A DNA stretch of 64,000 nucleotides from Corythucha ciliata (Eukaryota; Arthropoda; Insecta; Hemiptera; Tingidae), in assembly GCA_038030265.1 (NCBI GenBank), contig CM075937.1, positions 27,694,198 to 27,758,197 of the forward strand. Direction: 5' to 3'. The notes under the pieces are model-generated. The model did no database searches. It saw only the letters and a list, made by a program, of their open reading frames with translations, and was not told where the DNA came from. The position numbers were made by a program, and so were the translations under genes. Positions 30,827 through 42,511 of this stretch are shown here, piece after piece; the stretch's first letter is position 1, and every line of letters starts with the position of its first letter.

Positions 30827-33559
30827 CATATGAGCCCCCCTCCAACACCCCTTCGCCATCAAGGTTCCCTCCATGTATTCTACCACTATGGTTTGGCTGA
30901 AATTTCTGTATGATAATAAAATTGTATTAGATGAATTTTGCTCTTACAATTCATTCAAAAAAAAGCTAGCGGATTTTTTTGTTAGTTAATAAGCTGCAAA
31001 CAAGAAAAGTAAAAATGTTTGTTTTCTCTCTTTTTCACTACTGGAATTGTCTTCGACCTTTTGTTCATGGTTAAATTCTGTTCATTGGCTTTGTAAATTT
31101 ATAAATTAAGTTTGTCTTCGGGATGAACTGAGCACTGCTCCTTTGCGCAAGCCGCGGGCTTTCTAAGGGGCAGACGCAATTGTATTTTATGTTGTAATTT
31201 AAATTTATCTGTATATACACACTGCGTAATAAATAAATAAACTGCCAATTACTGTACTGGCAGCAGCCACAGAACAAAGCCCACAATTTTGGCTGGAAGT
31301 CAAATATTGTTATTTTCAATAATTAAAAAAATAGTTATAATTGAATTTAATTGTTTAAATCCGTATCTATCACAAGGTAACAGTGTGTTCTATCAGAAAA
31401 AAATATTTTTGGAAAATGTGCAACTTCCTCATAGGCTTTTTAAAAGGGTCACACCTGTGCAATTTGGGTTTTGAAAGTCACACGTGGGAAATTTGTAGTG
31501 TGAAAGAGCCACTCGCCACTGACATTTAGTTCTTAAGCAAGTAAACTCAACAGCAATAAACAAAAAGTTCACACAACAAAAATACAATCAGGACATAGTT
31601 AACTCAAAGACCAGTAAAATAAGAACCAGAGTTTAAAATAGTTGTTGGAAGACAGGGGGTGGTTTTAATCACTCCATTATGATTCTTTTAGAAGTATCCT
31701 AGGTTTGCATGTGCCTATAGAGCTCTTGCTCATAACAACGGAGCCGAAAAACAACCAATTTTTTGGAAATTTTGCAGTGTTCTGATTATATCTCCGGAAA
31801 AAGCAATCCTACGCATGAACATTCTATTTGCTCAAAGAAAGTGATACACGAAATTTTATATTTGACAGAAGTAAACCAGTGAAATCTGGGGTTTAAAGAG
31901 CCAATCCCGCGAAATTATGTTTTGTAATTGAGTTTGACAATTTGCAGTCCATCCGACGTGAAGAGTAGAACGATGCTGGTGCTCACGATCAGCAAATCGT
32001 GTGATTGAATATTCGACTCAGCCAACTAGAGCGCTACTCTAAAAGCTAGCTCACTACTGAAGTTTAGTAACTTTGTGGCTAAAATAGAGAAAATACCCAG
32101 ATCTCCAGTTTCTGTAGGCGACTAAAATTGATAAAATTGGTGCACCAATGTAATGTCCTGTTCTTGGGGGAAGTATGCGGCTAAAACTGCAAAAAATCAC
32201 GGATTCGCGGTTTATCGATGCAACTTCCTGGCCAAAATTTAATTTAAAAAATCACTGATTCGTGGTTCATAGACAGAAAAAGAGACTCCACCAAACTCGC
32301 AATGCATTACAAGAACAATTATTAAGATTAAGAACAAAAAATTATTAATTTCATTACGGGTCTTACAAAACCCGAGCTTAGGCAATGCCACAAGCCTTTT
32401 GAGAGACCATTTTACACAAAATAGGCGTACTGTCTGCGTCGTGCCAATTTTTCCTTTTGAAATGGGCGAGGGCCACCGGGCCGGGACTGGGCTTGAAAAA
32501 TGTCCGTGATCAATGTCAGATTCGCCTTTATTTGAACGATATAAAATCAATTTGAGCTATACTTTAAACTTTATAGGCGCAGTTTATAAAAGAAATAAAA
32601 TTATTGAGTTGGCTATTATGCGAAAATATGGTTGCTATAAACCATTTTTCAGCCGCCGTTTATAACTCCGTCCTTTCGCATCCTAAAAATTGCGTAGCGG
32701 AAGTTAGTGAATTCACGGTGCTTTTATAAGAGACATGTTGTCAGGATGTGGTTAAAGCTTTGCAGACAATACGACTTTTCTACGGAAGATTTACAAATCA
32801 ATGGTTGAAAAGGGGGAAGAGCCCGATTTTGACTTACTCTGAAACAGTTCGCCCCTCGATCCACAGGCAATGATCATCTAATAGAAACTTTATTATGCGA
32901 AAACACAAAGTGCTCCCCCCGGGCGCCCTGGGCTTGACCTCTGAAGTTTGAGAAACCTTAAATTGGTTGTTATTGTGTATCCCCCTCCCACATTACGTTT
33001 CGTTTCATCATCGTTCATTTATAATTGATGGGGGTTTCCGTATAATCATAGAGAGATTTTCCGCTAACGCTAACGTTAACGCTATTCACATTTCAACCAA
33101 CTACCTAACCTAACGCGTTCATAAAAATTAACTTTTCAGTTCACGGGACTGGTTGCAAAATCTCTCGAATAATCTATCCATTAATCGTTATAATCAAGTT
33201 AGACGTTGCCAGACACAGTGAATTGCTCCTGTGATGGTTAAGCTTCAACATTTTTTTGTTCGGACCCAAAGGGATTGTGAACTAGACGAGAGTGTTTCTC
33301 GTTATTTCGGAGCCAAAATTTAATTTTCCATGAAACCCCTCTATTTGTTACACTCATATAACACAAGTGAACAGGAAGTATGGCAGGCTAAGTACTTGTG
33401 TACTTGGAAGACTTTCATGTAAACTTTTTTAAGCTTGATAAATCCCTGTCGCGGACCAACGCTTGAGTTCTTTTATCCGGGAATCTCGGTTATAATTCAG
33501 GCATACCATTTAACAACCACTTACTAGTTGTTGTTATAAAAATTTCTATAAATTTCTGA
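30827..33559. other. Intergenic, no gene seen
   Basis: No supported gene. Between about 31445 and 32290 short degenerate words recur (GAGCCAATCCCGCGAAATT, AAATCACGGATTCGCGG, AAATCACTGATTCGTGG), recalling the minisatellite at 58100-58605. A single inverse CGCCACTG word at about 31510, like the hAT ends elsewhere, has no partner. Confidence 0.4.
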
Positions 33560-33690
33560 AAACAATTTATGCAGTTCAGATTTGGCAGTTCATATCCCGC
33601 CAGGGAGCTCACGTTTTCTCGAAACTCGAATTGTCGTCCGGAAGATACCAGTTTCATTCAAATTATTTAATTAAATACCAGCGACAACAT
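33560..33690 (+). mobile_element. Possible tRNA-derived SINE fragment, copy 1
   Basis: GGCAGTTCATATCCCGCCAG resembles the B box of a tRNA-derived promoter. It is followed by TTTTCTCGAAACTCGAATTG and GTCCGGAAGATACC, a tail shared with 33840-34010. The A box is not visible. Tentative. Confidence 0.4.
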
Positions 33691-33839
33691 CTTTCCTCAT
33701 CTATCGAACTACGTCTATGATATGATCCACGCTATTGGAGCGGTTTACCTTTATTATAAGGAGAAATGCCTACAGTTTTGAGAAACAATGGCCCTAGGTG
33801 GGGTTTGGCGTAGCTGATCCCTCGCAGTACGGCTTCCAG

Positions 33840-34010
33840 GGGCGTCACCAAGAGGCAATTAGCAGCGTGGTGGATTAGTTATCCTGAGGTTGCGGGTTAA
33901 AGGCCCATCGAGGAGCCAATTTTTTCTCGAAACTCAAATCGTGCTGGGCTACGCCCGCTCTACCACCGTCGTCCTGAAGATATCAATTTAATTTAATTTA
34001 TTTAATAATA
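33840..34010 (+). mobile_element. Possible tRNA-derived SINE fragment, copy 2
   Basis: TAGCAGCGTGG (A-box-like, near 33858) is followed about 35 bp later by GGGTTAAAGGCCC (B-box-like), then the body TTTTCTCGAAACTCAAATCG and GTCCTGAAGATATC shared with 33560-33690. The spacing fits a Pol III promoter. No terminal duplication was found, so this stays tentative. Confidence 0.45.
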
Positions 34011-35376
34011 GTTTTTTTTATTTATTATAAACGTTTACTTTCAAAAGCCTGGACCACCAATGCAATTTTTGAATCAAGAATAAATGCAAGTTTTGAAAAA
34101 CTTGCATGCTGAAAAACTTGCATGCAATATTTCTTCCAAAATTGCATCCTGTGATCTTGCAATCTTTAGGTTCACCTCTTTGATGCTTATGATAACGCTG
34201 CAGGAAATTCGATTAAAATTGTAAAATGGCGAACTCCGATGAGTCCAGCGAGTGATAACCTGATAACAATGAGGAAGTTTCACATTTTCCAAAAATATTT
34301 GTTTTCGATTAGGCACATCAATCCTTCCACGTAAATAAATAAATAAAAATTTTAAACCCTTCAGAAATATTTTTTATTTCTCAACAAAAGTTGGCATATT
34401 TGAAATCCCGCCAAAACGAACATTTTCCGCAACGTAATCGTCGTTGTATTCTCTGTCCTTTTCATGCCTCTAAATAGCTCATCTGTTCATTCTCCACTAT
34501 TTTATTATTGGAGAGCTCTAGTAGAAAATAAGGCAAAGAAACACAACAAACCGCTCTTCGACAGCTACATTACAGGTGACTTTTTTTCGGAAAGTGCCTA
34601 TGACGCAAAACATGCTAGCTGGCGTGTTTGAAATGACCTAAAACTTCAAAAATCGCGTATTTATTAACTGTTGGATTATTTTACGAACGGATCACGATTT
34701 ACGCTCTATTTTAGCATAAATAAACCTTAAAAAATAAATTTATGAATAAGTTCTGACCCATGAAACTTCCTCATTGTTTTCAAATTTCGTTTCTTTTTTC
34801 GCAGTATACAATATAAAAGTTCGTCTTCTATTAACACCGTATAGTTTGTTATCTCCCATTCTTTACAACAGGCGCAGATGTCGAAATCATGTCATAGCAT
34901 ATTCCATGAATAACAAAAATAACGGAATAGGAATGAAGAGATTGGCAGTGGTTGTGATTTGGGCTGGTCTGGCTGAAGAGGAGGATGAGGGGTAAAGCAA
35001 TTTTCTATATTGTTACAGTTGGGGCTAGAAGACGTTATTACTTTTCGGAGGGCTGGAGTTTTTTGATGAGCGCCCAACTACCATTGTGTGGCCGATATAC
35101 GATGAATATAATGAAAAACAAGAGAGTAAAGTGTTGTAGTGTTGAACGTCATTGCACTTTAGGCTTGGTGTGAGGGAGATGGGAAAGCACAGTTTTCTAT
35201 ACGAATATCATATTACAAAGAGTGTCATCGATTGTAGTAGTTCAATAAAATAAATATTGAAAAGCCAGGCAGCCAAAAGACATTAGAACTTTTTCCAAAC
35301 TTTTTATTCATGTATAATGAACAACGAATATCTTTTTTAGAATTTGTATTATTGGTGTGTTTGTGCACATCTCTTC
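34011..35376. other. Intergenic, no gene seen
   Basis: No supported gene. A small hairpin made of AACTTGCATGC repeats lies near 34087-34125. The phrase ATATTTTTGGAAAATGTG (minus strand, near 34290) also occurs near 31404, hinting at a degraded shared repeat. Confidence 0.4.
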
Positions 35377-35743
35377 CAGTGGCGAATGCTGGTTCAAAAG
35401 GCAGGGCAAGCGGTAAAGGACCAAAATCGGGCATCCAAAGAAATAAAAATGACGTTTCAATTTTCAAAATATGTTACCTGAACACGTTCCCAGCGAGTTT
35501 ATTAATTAGATAATAAGTATAAAGATTAGGCGTTCAACAAGATGTGTGTTGATACGAAAATCAGTGAAAACATGTCCAGACAATTAACCAGATCAATTTT
35601 CAGACTTGAAAATTAGTCAACTGAATTGATAATAAATTTGGTAATTCGAATAATGAAGAATGATTCAGACAGAGATGTTCCCAACTTTTTCTGATCGAAT
35701 CTGATAATTCATGTTGGCTTTTATGGGCCATTTTCATAGTCAG

Positions 35744-35860
35744 TGTTCGGGATTGAGAGACTCCGAAAAATGCTTCATACATGTCAATGTCAATCAAAAT
35801 TTAATTAATAATTGTTTTTATTTTCAAAATAAATCCCCTCTCCAACCCCCCCAAAAAAGC
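35744..35860 (+). repeat. BEL 5' LTR, truncated
   Basis: Begins TGTTCGGGATTGAGAG and matches 40290-40408 almost exactly until the CCCCCCCAAAAAA run, where the deletion into pol begins. Confidence 0.88.
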
Positions 35861-36335
35861 CATACAATCATACATAGATGAAGAACACATTCATAAAATC
35901 ACATTAATAGATGATATCAATTCAAATTCAGAATATTACGTACCACATCATTGCGTGGTAAAAAACGACAGAATTACTACAAAGGTTAGAGTTGTATTTG
36001 ATGCATCTAATAAAACAAACAATGGACGAAGTCTGAATGATACTATTTTCCCTGGTCCAAAATTACAAACCGATATTTCAGAGCTTCTTCTTCGATATCG
36101 AATAGGACCAATTGTATTAAATGGAGACATCCAAAAGATGTTCTGTCAAATCAAAGTTCTTGAAAAAGATCAACCCTATCAAAGAATGCTTTGGAGGTTC
36201 TCAAAATCAGATCCAATTGATACATATCAAATGTCATCAGTTATGTTTGGCATCACATGCTCACCTTATTTAGCAATAAGAACCATTCAACAGTTAGTCT
36301 TCGATGAAGGCAACAAATTCCCTTTCGCAATACGT
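35858..36335 (+). pseudogene. BEL pol, part 1: reverse transcriptase fingers and palm
   Basis: The open frame begins at the deletion junction. It shows VRVVFDASNKTNNGRSLND, GDIQKMFCQI and SSVMFGITCSPYLAIRTIQ, diagnostic for BEL/Pao reverse transcriptases. It is cut at 36335 by the 1.0-kb insert, inside a CGT codon that is repeated on the far side. The catalytic YVDD lies after the insert. Confidence 0.85.
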
Positions 36336-37342
36336 CGGGGAAGTTTCGACTCATAATAAACCTTATCACCTTATCATCAACCCCTAGGACAGTTTGACAT
36401 TATTGATACAAATCCCACGTTTCAAGGCAGTTCAGTGTTTTTCACATATTTTTTAAGTTTCTCTACGTAATAATTAGTGTCGGGAAGACCTGATTCGCAA
36501 TCGACAGGGGCTACTTGATTTTTTGAATCCGTCCGGCTTCAGATGAACATTATTTTCCTCACCTCTCTCTAGAATTCGAGATAACCAAAATGTCTTTTCA
36601 CTCCGGCGCAGCTCACGGTAAAAACACTTCGTGTAGTCAAATTGAATCGTTTATTTATGAGTTGATTGTAATAAATTATGCTTTTGAAGTCATAACAGAC
36701 GTGTTCGACACATTTACACCCTCCAGAGACCACCGTCAAAAGCACACGAATGTCGGGTTTGGTTTCTTCCGGGAATAGTCGAAATTGATGACTTTCGGGT
36801 GACAAGCAAACTCGAGACACAGGGTACGGTGTACAGCACTTGTGAAACTGTGAGTATCACCATCACCCATGAAAACTTATTTTCTGGCCGTTGAGCTCAC
36901 TACACTGTATGTGTTTTTTTTAAGTTTTTGGTGGGATTCAGTGTTCGGTGTACCAGAAACGACTGCCCTTTCTTCTTTGACATATTCGTATTCAATTCAG
37001 CCGCTACAGTTTTTCTGCGATGACTGCAATCTACAACGATCATCGTAGAACAATATCAACATGGTTTTTTTTAAAGCTGGCTTCTCCTTCTTTGTGAGCC
37101 TTTACTTCGCCGGGCACCAAGTTCACGAGCCATTTTTCTAATCTCCGAAAAAATAAATAAATAAAAAGGCGAGGGACTATTCACTTTAACCAACACAAAA
37201 AATATCTAAACGAAACGGCAAAAGTTGGAGACTAGACTCCTCCTTACTTCTTCTAAACATTGAAAGGGGGTGAGGTGGGTTCTAACCTTCTTATTTGTTA
37301 TGAGTCGAATTACCTTTGAAAAATCGAACCTCGCTTCCCCAT
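36336..37342. mobile_element. 1.0-kb unclassified DNA element inside BEL pol
   Basis: Inserted precisely at CGT, which is present at 36333-36335 and 37343-37345. The pol frame is preserved on both sides if one CGT is kept. The ends carry GGGGAAG and CTTCCCC, with TTCGACTCATAA and TTATGAGTCGAA a little further in. The inner right end has about 30 extra bases. A 3-bp target suits several DNA transposon groups. No transposase frame is visible. Confidence 0.75.
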
Positions 37343-38416
37343 CGTATACAACCTTTACTAGAAAACCTATATGTAGATGATTTAATTCTATCATGTTCCA
37401 ATGAAATCCAGGCTAATTTAATAATTAAACATATTAATGAACTTTTAAATAGAGGAGGATTCACTATGAAAAAATGGTCTTCCAACCATCCATCTGTTTT
37501 ACAAGACTTATCCACAGATCTCAAATTAGTTCAAGAAGAAGAAGTTTCATTTGATGACCCTTCATACTCGTACATAAAGATTTTAGGTATGTGTTGGAAC
37601 CCGAAGTTAGACATATTTTCTTATCAAATCAAGTCATACAAACAAGATTATTCCAAGCGAGGAATTTTGTCCACGTTAGCAAGAATCTTTGACCCACTAG
37701 GTTTCTTAGCTCCCTGTATTTTGAAAGCCAAACTATTTATTAAAGAACTATGGTTGAAAAAACTTTCTTGGGACGATATTCTTCCATTCGAACTTAAAAA
37801 TTATTGGATTGATTTTTATAATGATTTGAGTCATTTATCAAAAATAGAAATCCCACGTTTTTTAAAATATCACAACGAAAACGATAGAAAATACAACCTC
37901 CATGGATTTGCAGATGCATCAGAAAAAGCTTATGCTGCAGTAATTTATATCGTCGTTCATGAAAAAGATGATGTCCAATCATACTTAATAACAGCCAAAA
38001 CTAAAGTAGCTCCAACAAACAAAACAATTACAATTCCTCGTCTAGAATTACTCGCAGCAACACTTTTATCCCAACTTATGAACTTCGTTATAAATACCTA
38101 CAAAAAATCAATTCATTTTCAAAACATATATTGTTGGTCAGACTCAACAATAGTTCTCCATTGGATCAATTCAGATCCCAATAGATGGCAAACATTTGTT
38201 GCAAATAGAGTTACTTTAATTCAAGAAACAACTAACATAACTTGGTGGAATTACGTAAATTCTCAAAATAATCCAGCAGATCATGCCTCACGAGGTCTAA
38301 AATCATTGGAATTATTAAAATGCAGAATTTGGTGGCAAGGTCCCGAATATCTTCAACAAGATAAAACACATTGGCCTGTATTTCCATCAAATACTTTATC
38401 AACACAAAATTTAAAA
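37343..38416 (+). pseudogene. BEL pol, part 2: RT catalytic site, RNase H
   Basis: The frame resumes after the insert with NLYVDDLILS (catalytic YVDD near 37370). Then come LARIFDPLGFLAPC and RNase H with GFADASEKAYAAVIY, RLELLAATLL, CWSDSTIVLHWI and NPADHASRG, all hallmarks of BEL/Pao pol. A stop arises at 38420-38422 only because of the 84-bp insert that starts at 38417. Confidence 0.88.
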
Positions 38417-38500
38417 ACGTGAAAAAAAAGTATCACAACCCATATGTGCGACCATCAGGGCGAGACCAATAGTGCATTTTTTGAATGAAATGCACTAAAA
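38417..38500. mobile_element. 84-bp solo terminal module inside BEL pol
   Basis: From ACGTGAAAAAAAA to AAATGCACTAAAA this is an imperfect copy of the right end of the foldback element at 58639-60887 (compare 60807-60887). It includes GAGACCAATAGTGCATTTT and the terminal hairpin AGTGCATTT...AAATGCACT. It stands alone, so the terminal module can move or be copied without the rest. It introduces the stop that ends pol part 2. Confidence 0.8.
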
Positions 38501-40059
38501 AGGAAGAAAAGAAACAAGTTATTTATTCCTACATTCAACTGGAAGAAGAAAGTCAATTCGATCAACTTCTAAACAAAATCAGTAACCTCTTATCTCTTCA
38601 AAGAATCACTGCATACTGTTTTAGAGCATGCCAGCCTAAAATAAATAGACAACAGGGTCCAATTCGTACACATGAATTTAAAAAGGCATTACTATTTTGG
38701 ATAAAAAGAGTCCAGTTTTCACATTTCAAAGAATTTTTTAGTTTTAAAAATATATTTATTCCTAAATACCTAATTCATTTGAATCCCTTCTTAGATCAAG
38801 AAAACGTGATCAGAGTAGGAGGAAGATTAACAACAGCTTCTCATCTTACTTTTGAAAATAAACATCCAATAATTCTACCAGCTAAATCACCATTAAGCCA
38901 TCTAATTATTTCATTTTATCACGAAGATTTCGGTCATCTACCTACCACAAATTTATTATCATGTTTGAGACAAAGATTCTGGATTTTATCTGCCAGAAGA
39001 CTTGTTCGAAAAATAATATTCAACTGCTTAACGTGTTATAGAACTAAACCACATTTTTATCCTCCTATTATGGGATCTTTACCTTCTATGAGAATTGAAC
39101 AAATTAGACCCTTCTCTAAAGTTTCTGTTGATATGGGAGGACACTTTTCAATCAAAACCTCAAATTCCAAGAATTTCAAGTTATCAAAGGGATATATTGT
39201 GATTTTTGTATGCATGGCCACAAAAGCTGTCCATATAGAACTTATTTCCGATCTAACCACTCTCTCTTTCATTTCATCCCTCGAACGATTTGTCTCCAGA
39301 AGATGTATACCTACAGATATATTCTCAGATAACGCAAAAAACTTTATAGGAGCTGAAAAAGAATTGAGACGTTTTACAAACGAGAATATTACTTCACAAC
39401 AAATGAATAATTTTCTTTCATCTAAATCCATAAATTGGCATTTTCAGCCTCCATATTCACCTCATTTTGGTGGGATACATGAATCAATGATCAAATCAGT
39501 CAAAAATTATTTGAAAAGAATCGTCGGAAAAACTGTTTTGTCTTATGAAGAATTTTACACGGTACTTGTCAAAATAGAGGCATGCTTAAATTCTCGACCT
39601 ATAACCCCTTTAAGCAATGATCCAAATGATTTTTCTGCCTTAACTCCAGGCCATTTTCTTATAATGGCTCCTCTTATATCACTTCCTGAACATCAAAACA
39701 AATACTCCAACATTTCCTCCAAAATTCGATGGCAGTTGATTCAAAACATTCACCGCATTTTTTGGAAACGATGGCATACCGAATATTTAACAACACTTCA
39801 ACAACGTCACAAATGGCAAAAGAATTCCAACTCCATCACACCAGGAATGCTTGTCTTGATGCAAGAAGATGATTTATCTCCCTTAGAATGGAAATTAGGA
39901 AGAATAGATCAGACATTTCCAGGACCAGATGGCGTAACAAGAGTAGCTTCCGTGAGAATTCCATATTACAAAAACGGCGAATTATCCCATAAAATACTTC
40001 GTCGTTCAGTATTGAAACTATCCCCTCTACCTGTGAATAAAAATTGTGATCTAAATTAA
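38501..40059 (+). pseudogene. BEL pol, part 3: integrase
   Basis: After the small insert the frame is open to the pol stop. The zinc-binding part shows a His pair (HEDFGHL) and CLTCYRTKPH. The catalytic core shows Asp in SVDMGGHF, Asp in FSDNAKNF and Glu in GGIHESMIK, giving D,D,E. The C-terminal section with WKRWHTEYL and ITPGMLVLMQEDD is the conserved tail of BEL/Pao integrases. About 520 codons are intact, but this part cannot be joined to RT without the inserts being removed. Confidence 0.88.
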
Positions 40060-40289
40060 ACACATCGCTATCACATACTACCCACATACTACATATTTCA
40101 ACACTTACAACCCCATATACATTTCATCTTTTTACTTGCATCAATTTGGTTCAAACTATTATTATCGTCTGTCAACCTAATTTGTTGCTCCTACTCATAT
40201 TTATTTCTTTAATCGTTTATATAAAGTTTAATGTTCTCATGTACAAATTCAGATCATTCAGAAGCTACAACGCTTCAGGGGGGGCGGCA

Positions 40290-40860
40290 TGTTCGGGATT
40301 GAGAGACCCCGAAAAATGCTTCATACATGTCAATGTCAATCAAAATTTAATTAATAATTGTTTTTATTTTCAAAATAAATCCCCTCTCCAACCCCCCCAA
40401 AAAAAAGCAAGATCATGTGAAGAAAAATAAAAGGAAAATACTTTTGTCGTCTTTTCACAACGAAACCAAAAACATATTCGTCTTCGTTCTCGATCTGCAG
40501 CTCCGATTGCAGCTAGTGGGCTGATCGGATTTTTTTTCTTTTCAACAACAACGTCCGCATCTTCATCCTCGTTTCTTCAACTTCGTCTGTCTTCATCTCA
40601 TCTGGTCTCGTCCTTCAACATCAGCTCTCGCTTCAATCATTGTTCTTCAATTTCGTCTGTCTTCGTCTCATCTTGTCTCGTCCTTCAACATCAGCTCTCC
40701 CGTCAATCATAGTTCTTCAACGACGTCAGTTTTTCATCGTCTCGTCTACAAGTTTTTAAAACATCCTTCATCCCTTGTCCCACCTTTTTATTTTGTCATA
40801 AAACCAATTATATTTTTTCTCCTCATAGCTTTTTATCTTGGTTTACCTCAAGCGTAACCA
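40290..40860 (+). repeat. BEL 3' LTR, complete
   Basis: Runs from TGTTCGGGATTG to CGTAACCA, with the duplication GTCAG just after. It is preceded by a purine-rich tract, GGGGGGGCGGCA, expected for plus-strand priming. It contains AATAAA words and a C/T-rich section of repeated CTTCAACATCAGCTCTC-type words at about 40610-40700. Confidence 0.88.
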
Positions 40861-41110
40861 GTCAGTACTTGAATCTAAATTATCCTTATAGTAAGGGTTG
40901 TAGAAATATCCTTATAGTATCCTTATACAGTCCCCGCTTAAATAATTTTGTTTGAAAGATACTCGTGCGTGTCACGGCCAGTCACGGTTTTATTTGAAGT
41001 GGAGTCCATGGATATGGGGCAAAATCTCCTCGAAATTCTACTAGCTCACAAGCATTACTATTTTTATTATTTATTTTTTTCAAAAAACAAATAAACGGTT
41101 ATAATCATGA

Positions 41111-41252
41111 GGGTATTCTGTAACTTTAAGGTATCGCTGTCGTTATTCTTATGATTTAATTTATTTTCTTTTAAAATGCAACTAAATCACAGGTGCCTTT
41201 TCGGTTTTCGATTGAAAATCCGACACCTTAAAGTTACAGAACAGTCCCCACG
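41111..41252. mobile_element. Short MITE with AAGTTACAGAA ends
   Basis: TTCTGTAACTTTAAGGTATCG near 41118 faces CGACACCTTAAAGTTACAG near 41220, giving inverted arms of about 25 bp around a 75-bp spacer. The outer bases (GAGGGTA and AGTCCCC) pair partly. Target duplication not resolved. A related end word occurs near 386-406. Confidence 0.6.
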
Positions 41253-42374
41253 GTCAAACACAAGTGGCTACCTCCACGCCACGGACCTCATCCAACTCGT
41301 ACACCGAATCAGAAGCAAACAAACAAGGAAGAGCGCTCCACGAGTAAAAATGCTGTTCTACTTCTGGATACACGACTTAGGGGTTTGTGAGAAAAGAATC
41401 TGAGATCTGAGATGAACAAAAACCAATTTTTGGCATTAAAAGAAAGGCGATTGGACTCATTTATCGCTTTAATTTAATTAATGAGCTCAATTGGGATAGA
41501 AATATTGAAGTAAAACGTCCGAAATATAGCATTTTGGACTTATACTGGCATCGCCCCTGCAAGCGGAATTCAAACCGCTTCTCCCAACTGTGAGGCCCGC
41601 CTTCGTGAATTGTCGGTTTGCCGATCGCTCTGAAGTGCCTCACATCTTTCTTGTTCATGATGAGAGGGATAATAATTGCTTCCTTCCTACTATTTTATTT
41701 GGCTTTTAAACAAATAAAATAACGGAATTTGTAAAAAAAATCAAAAATAATAATTAACAATATTTAAAAAAGCTAAGTTCTTAGTCAACGACGAAACGTT
41801 CCAAATTCAAAAAATTACCCACGAAAAAACTTGAAAATCGCCCCCAAAATTTAGGGCAAGCGGTGCTTGCCTTGCTTGCTCTGAGGATTCGCCACTGAAT
41901 TCTCTTCTGAATAATAATGGGGAACTCGCACATTTTTCAATCACTGGTGTTTCTTGAATAGGGCTCTTCAACAAGATAATTGCCCACATTAAACATTGAA
42001 ATCAATCAGAGGTTTTTTTTAGACGAATTTTTAAAAACGTTGAGTGGGGATTTGATTACGTCAAAGGCCAGTTAATGAAATGTATGGTGTTGTGAAGAGG
42101 GGAGGAAACGCGTTTTCTGGGGCTTAATATTTCTTGTTATTTGTAAACAAAACATTTTAGAGTTTCCTCAAACGCTTCAAAACTGCACATTGACGTCATT
42201 TTTCCCTCGCAACATCCATCCCCTCCTGAAGAACTTTAAAATTTATTTAAAACTCACCAGATGCACCAATCGGGCTGCAATTACCGATGACATCCTTGTC
42301 CGCATGTGCCAATTCACCGGTATACTTTTCCCCCAAATCGGGCATTCATGCAAGTTCCCCATTCTAATCGTTTA
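41253..42374. other. Intergenic, no gene seen
   Basis: No supported gene. CGCCACTG ending at 41897 is preceded by a small hairpin of GGGCAAGCGG and CTTGCC words. It resembles the inverse of the hAT-like end CAGTGGCGAATGCTGG at 35377; the two may bracket one element. Around 41500-41640 the minus strand has GGTTTGAATTCC, which is B-box-like, but no convincing tRNA fold. Confidence 0.4.
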
Positions 42375-42511
42375 AATCCCGTTCACAAGCTCTATGTTTT
42401 CGTTGTGTGGTGTCCATGCAACCTATCAAAATGCTTCATTTTTCGAGGGAATAAATTTGTTTGACTGCATAGACTCCACAGAACGGAAACATAGAGCTTG
42501 TGAACGGGCCT
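42375..42511. mobile_element. MITE family B, copy 2
   Basis: A 137-bp relative of 15378-15517. The ends AATCCCGTTCACAAGCTC and GAGCTTGTGAACGGGCCT are flanked by TTA on both sides (42372-42374 and 42512-42514). It is a nearly complete hairpin. Confidence 0.85.

Larger units (their letters stand above)
35744..40860 (+). mobile_element. BEL/Pao LTR retrotransposon lacking gag
   Basis: GTCAG stands on both sides (35739-35743 and 40861-40865), a 5-bp duplication. The left LTR is cut after about 117 bp and runs straight into reverse transcriptase. Gag, protease and the RT N-terminus are deleted. The right LTR is complete (571 bp). Over the shared 117 bp the two LTRs differ by only a few bases, so the insertion is young. 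pol is further broken by a 1.0-kb insert and an 84-bp insert. Confidence 0.88.

Noticed and set aside
41470..41650. Minus-strand tRNA or SINE head
   Set aside because: A B-box-like GGTTTGAATTCC is present, but no matching A box at normal spacing and no cloverleaf could be drawn.
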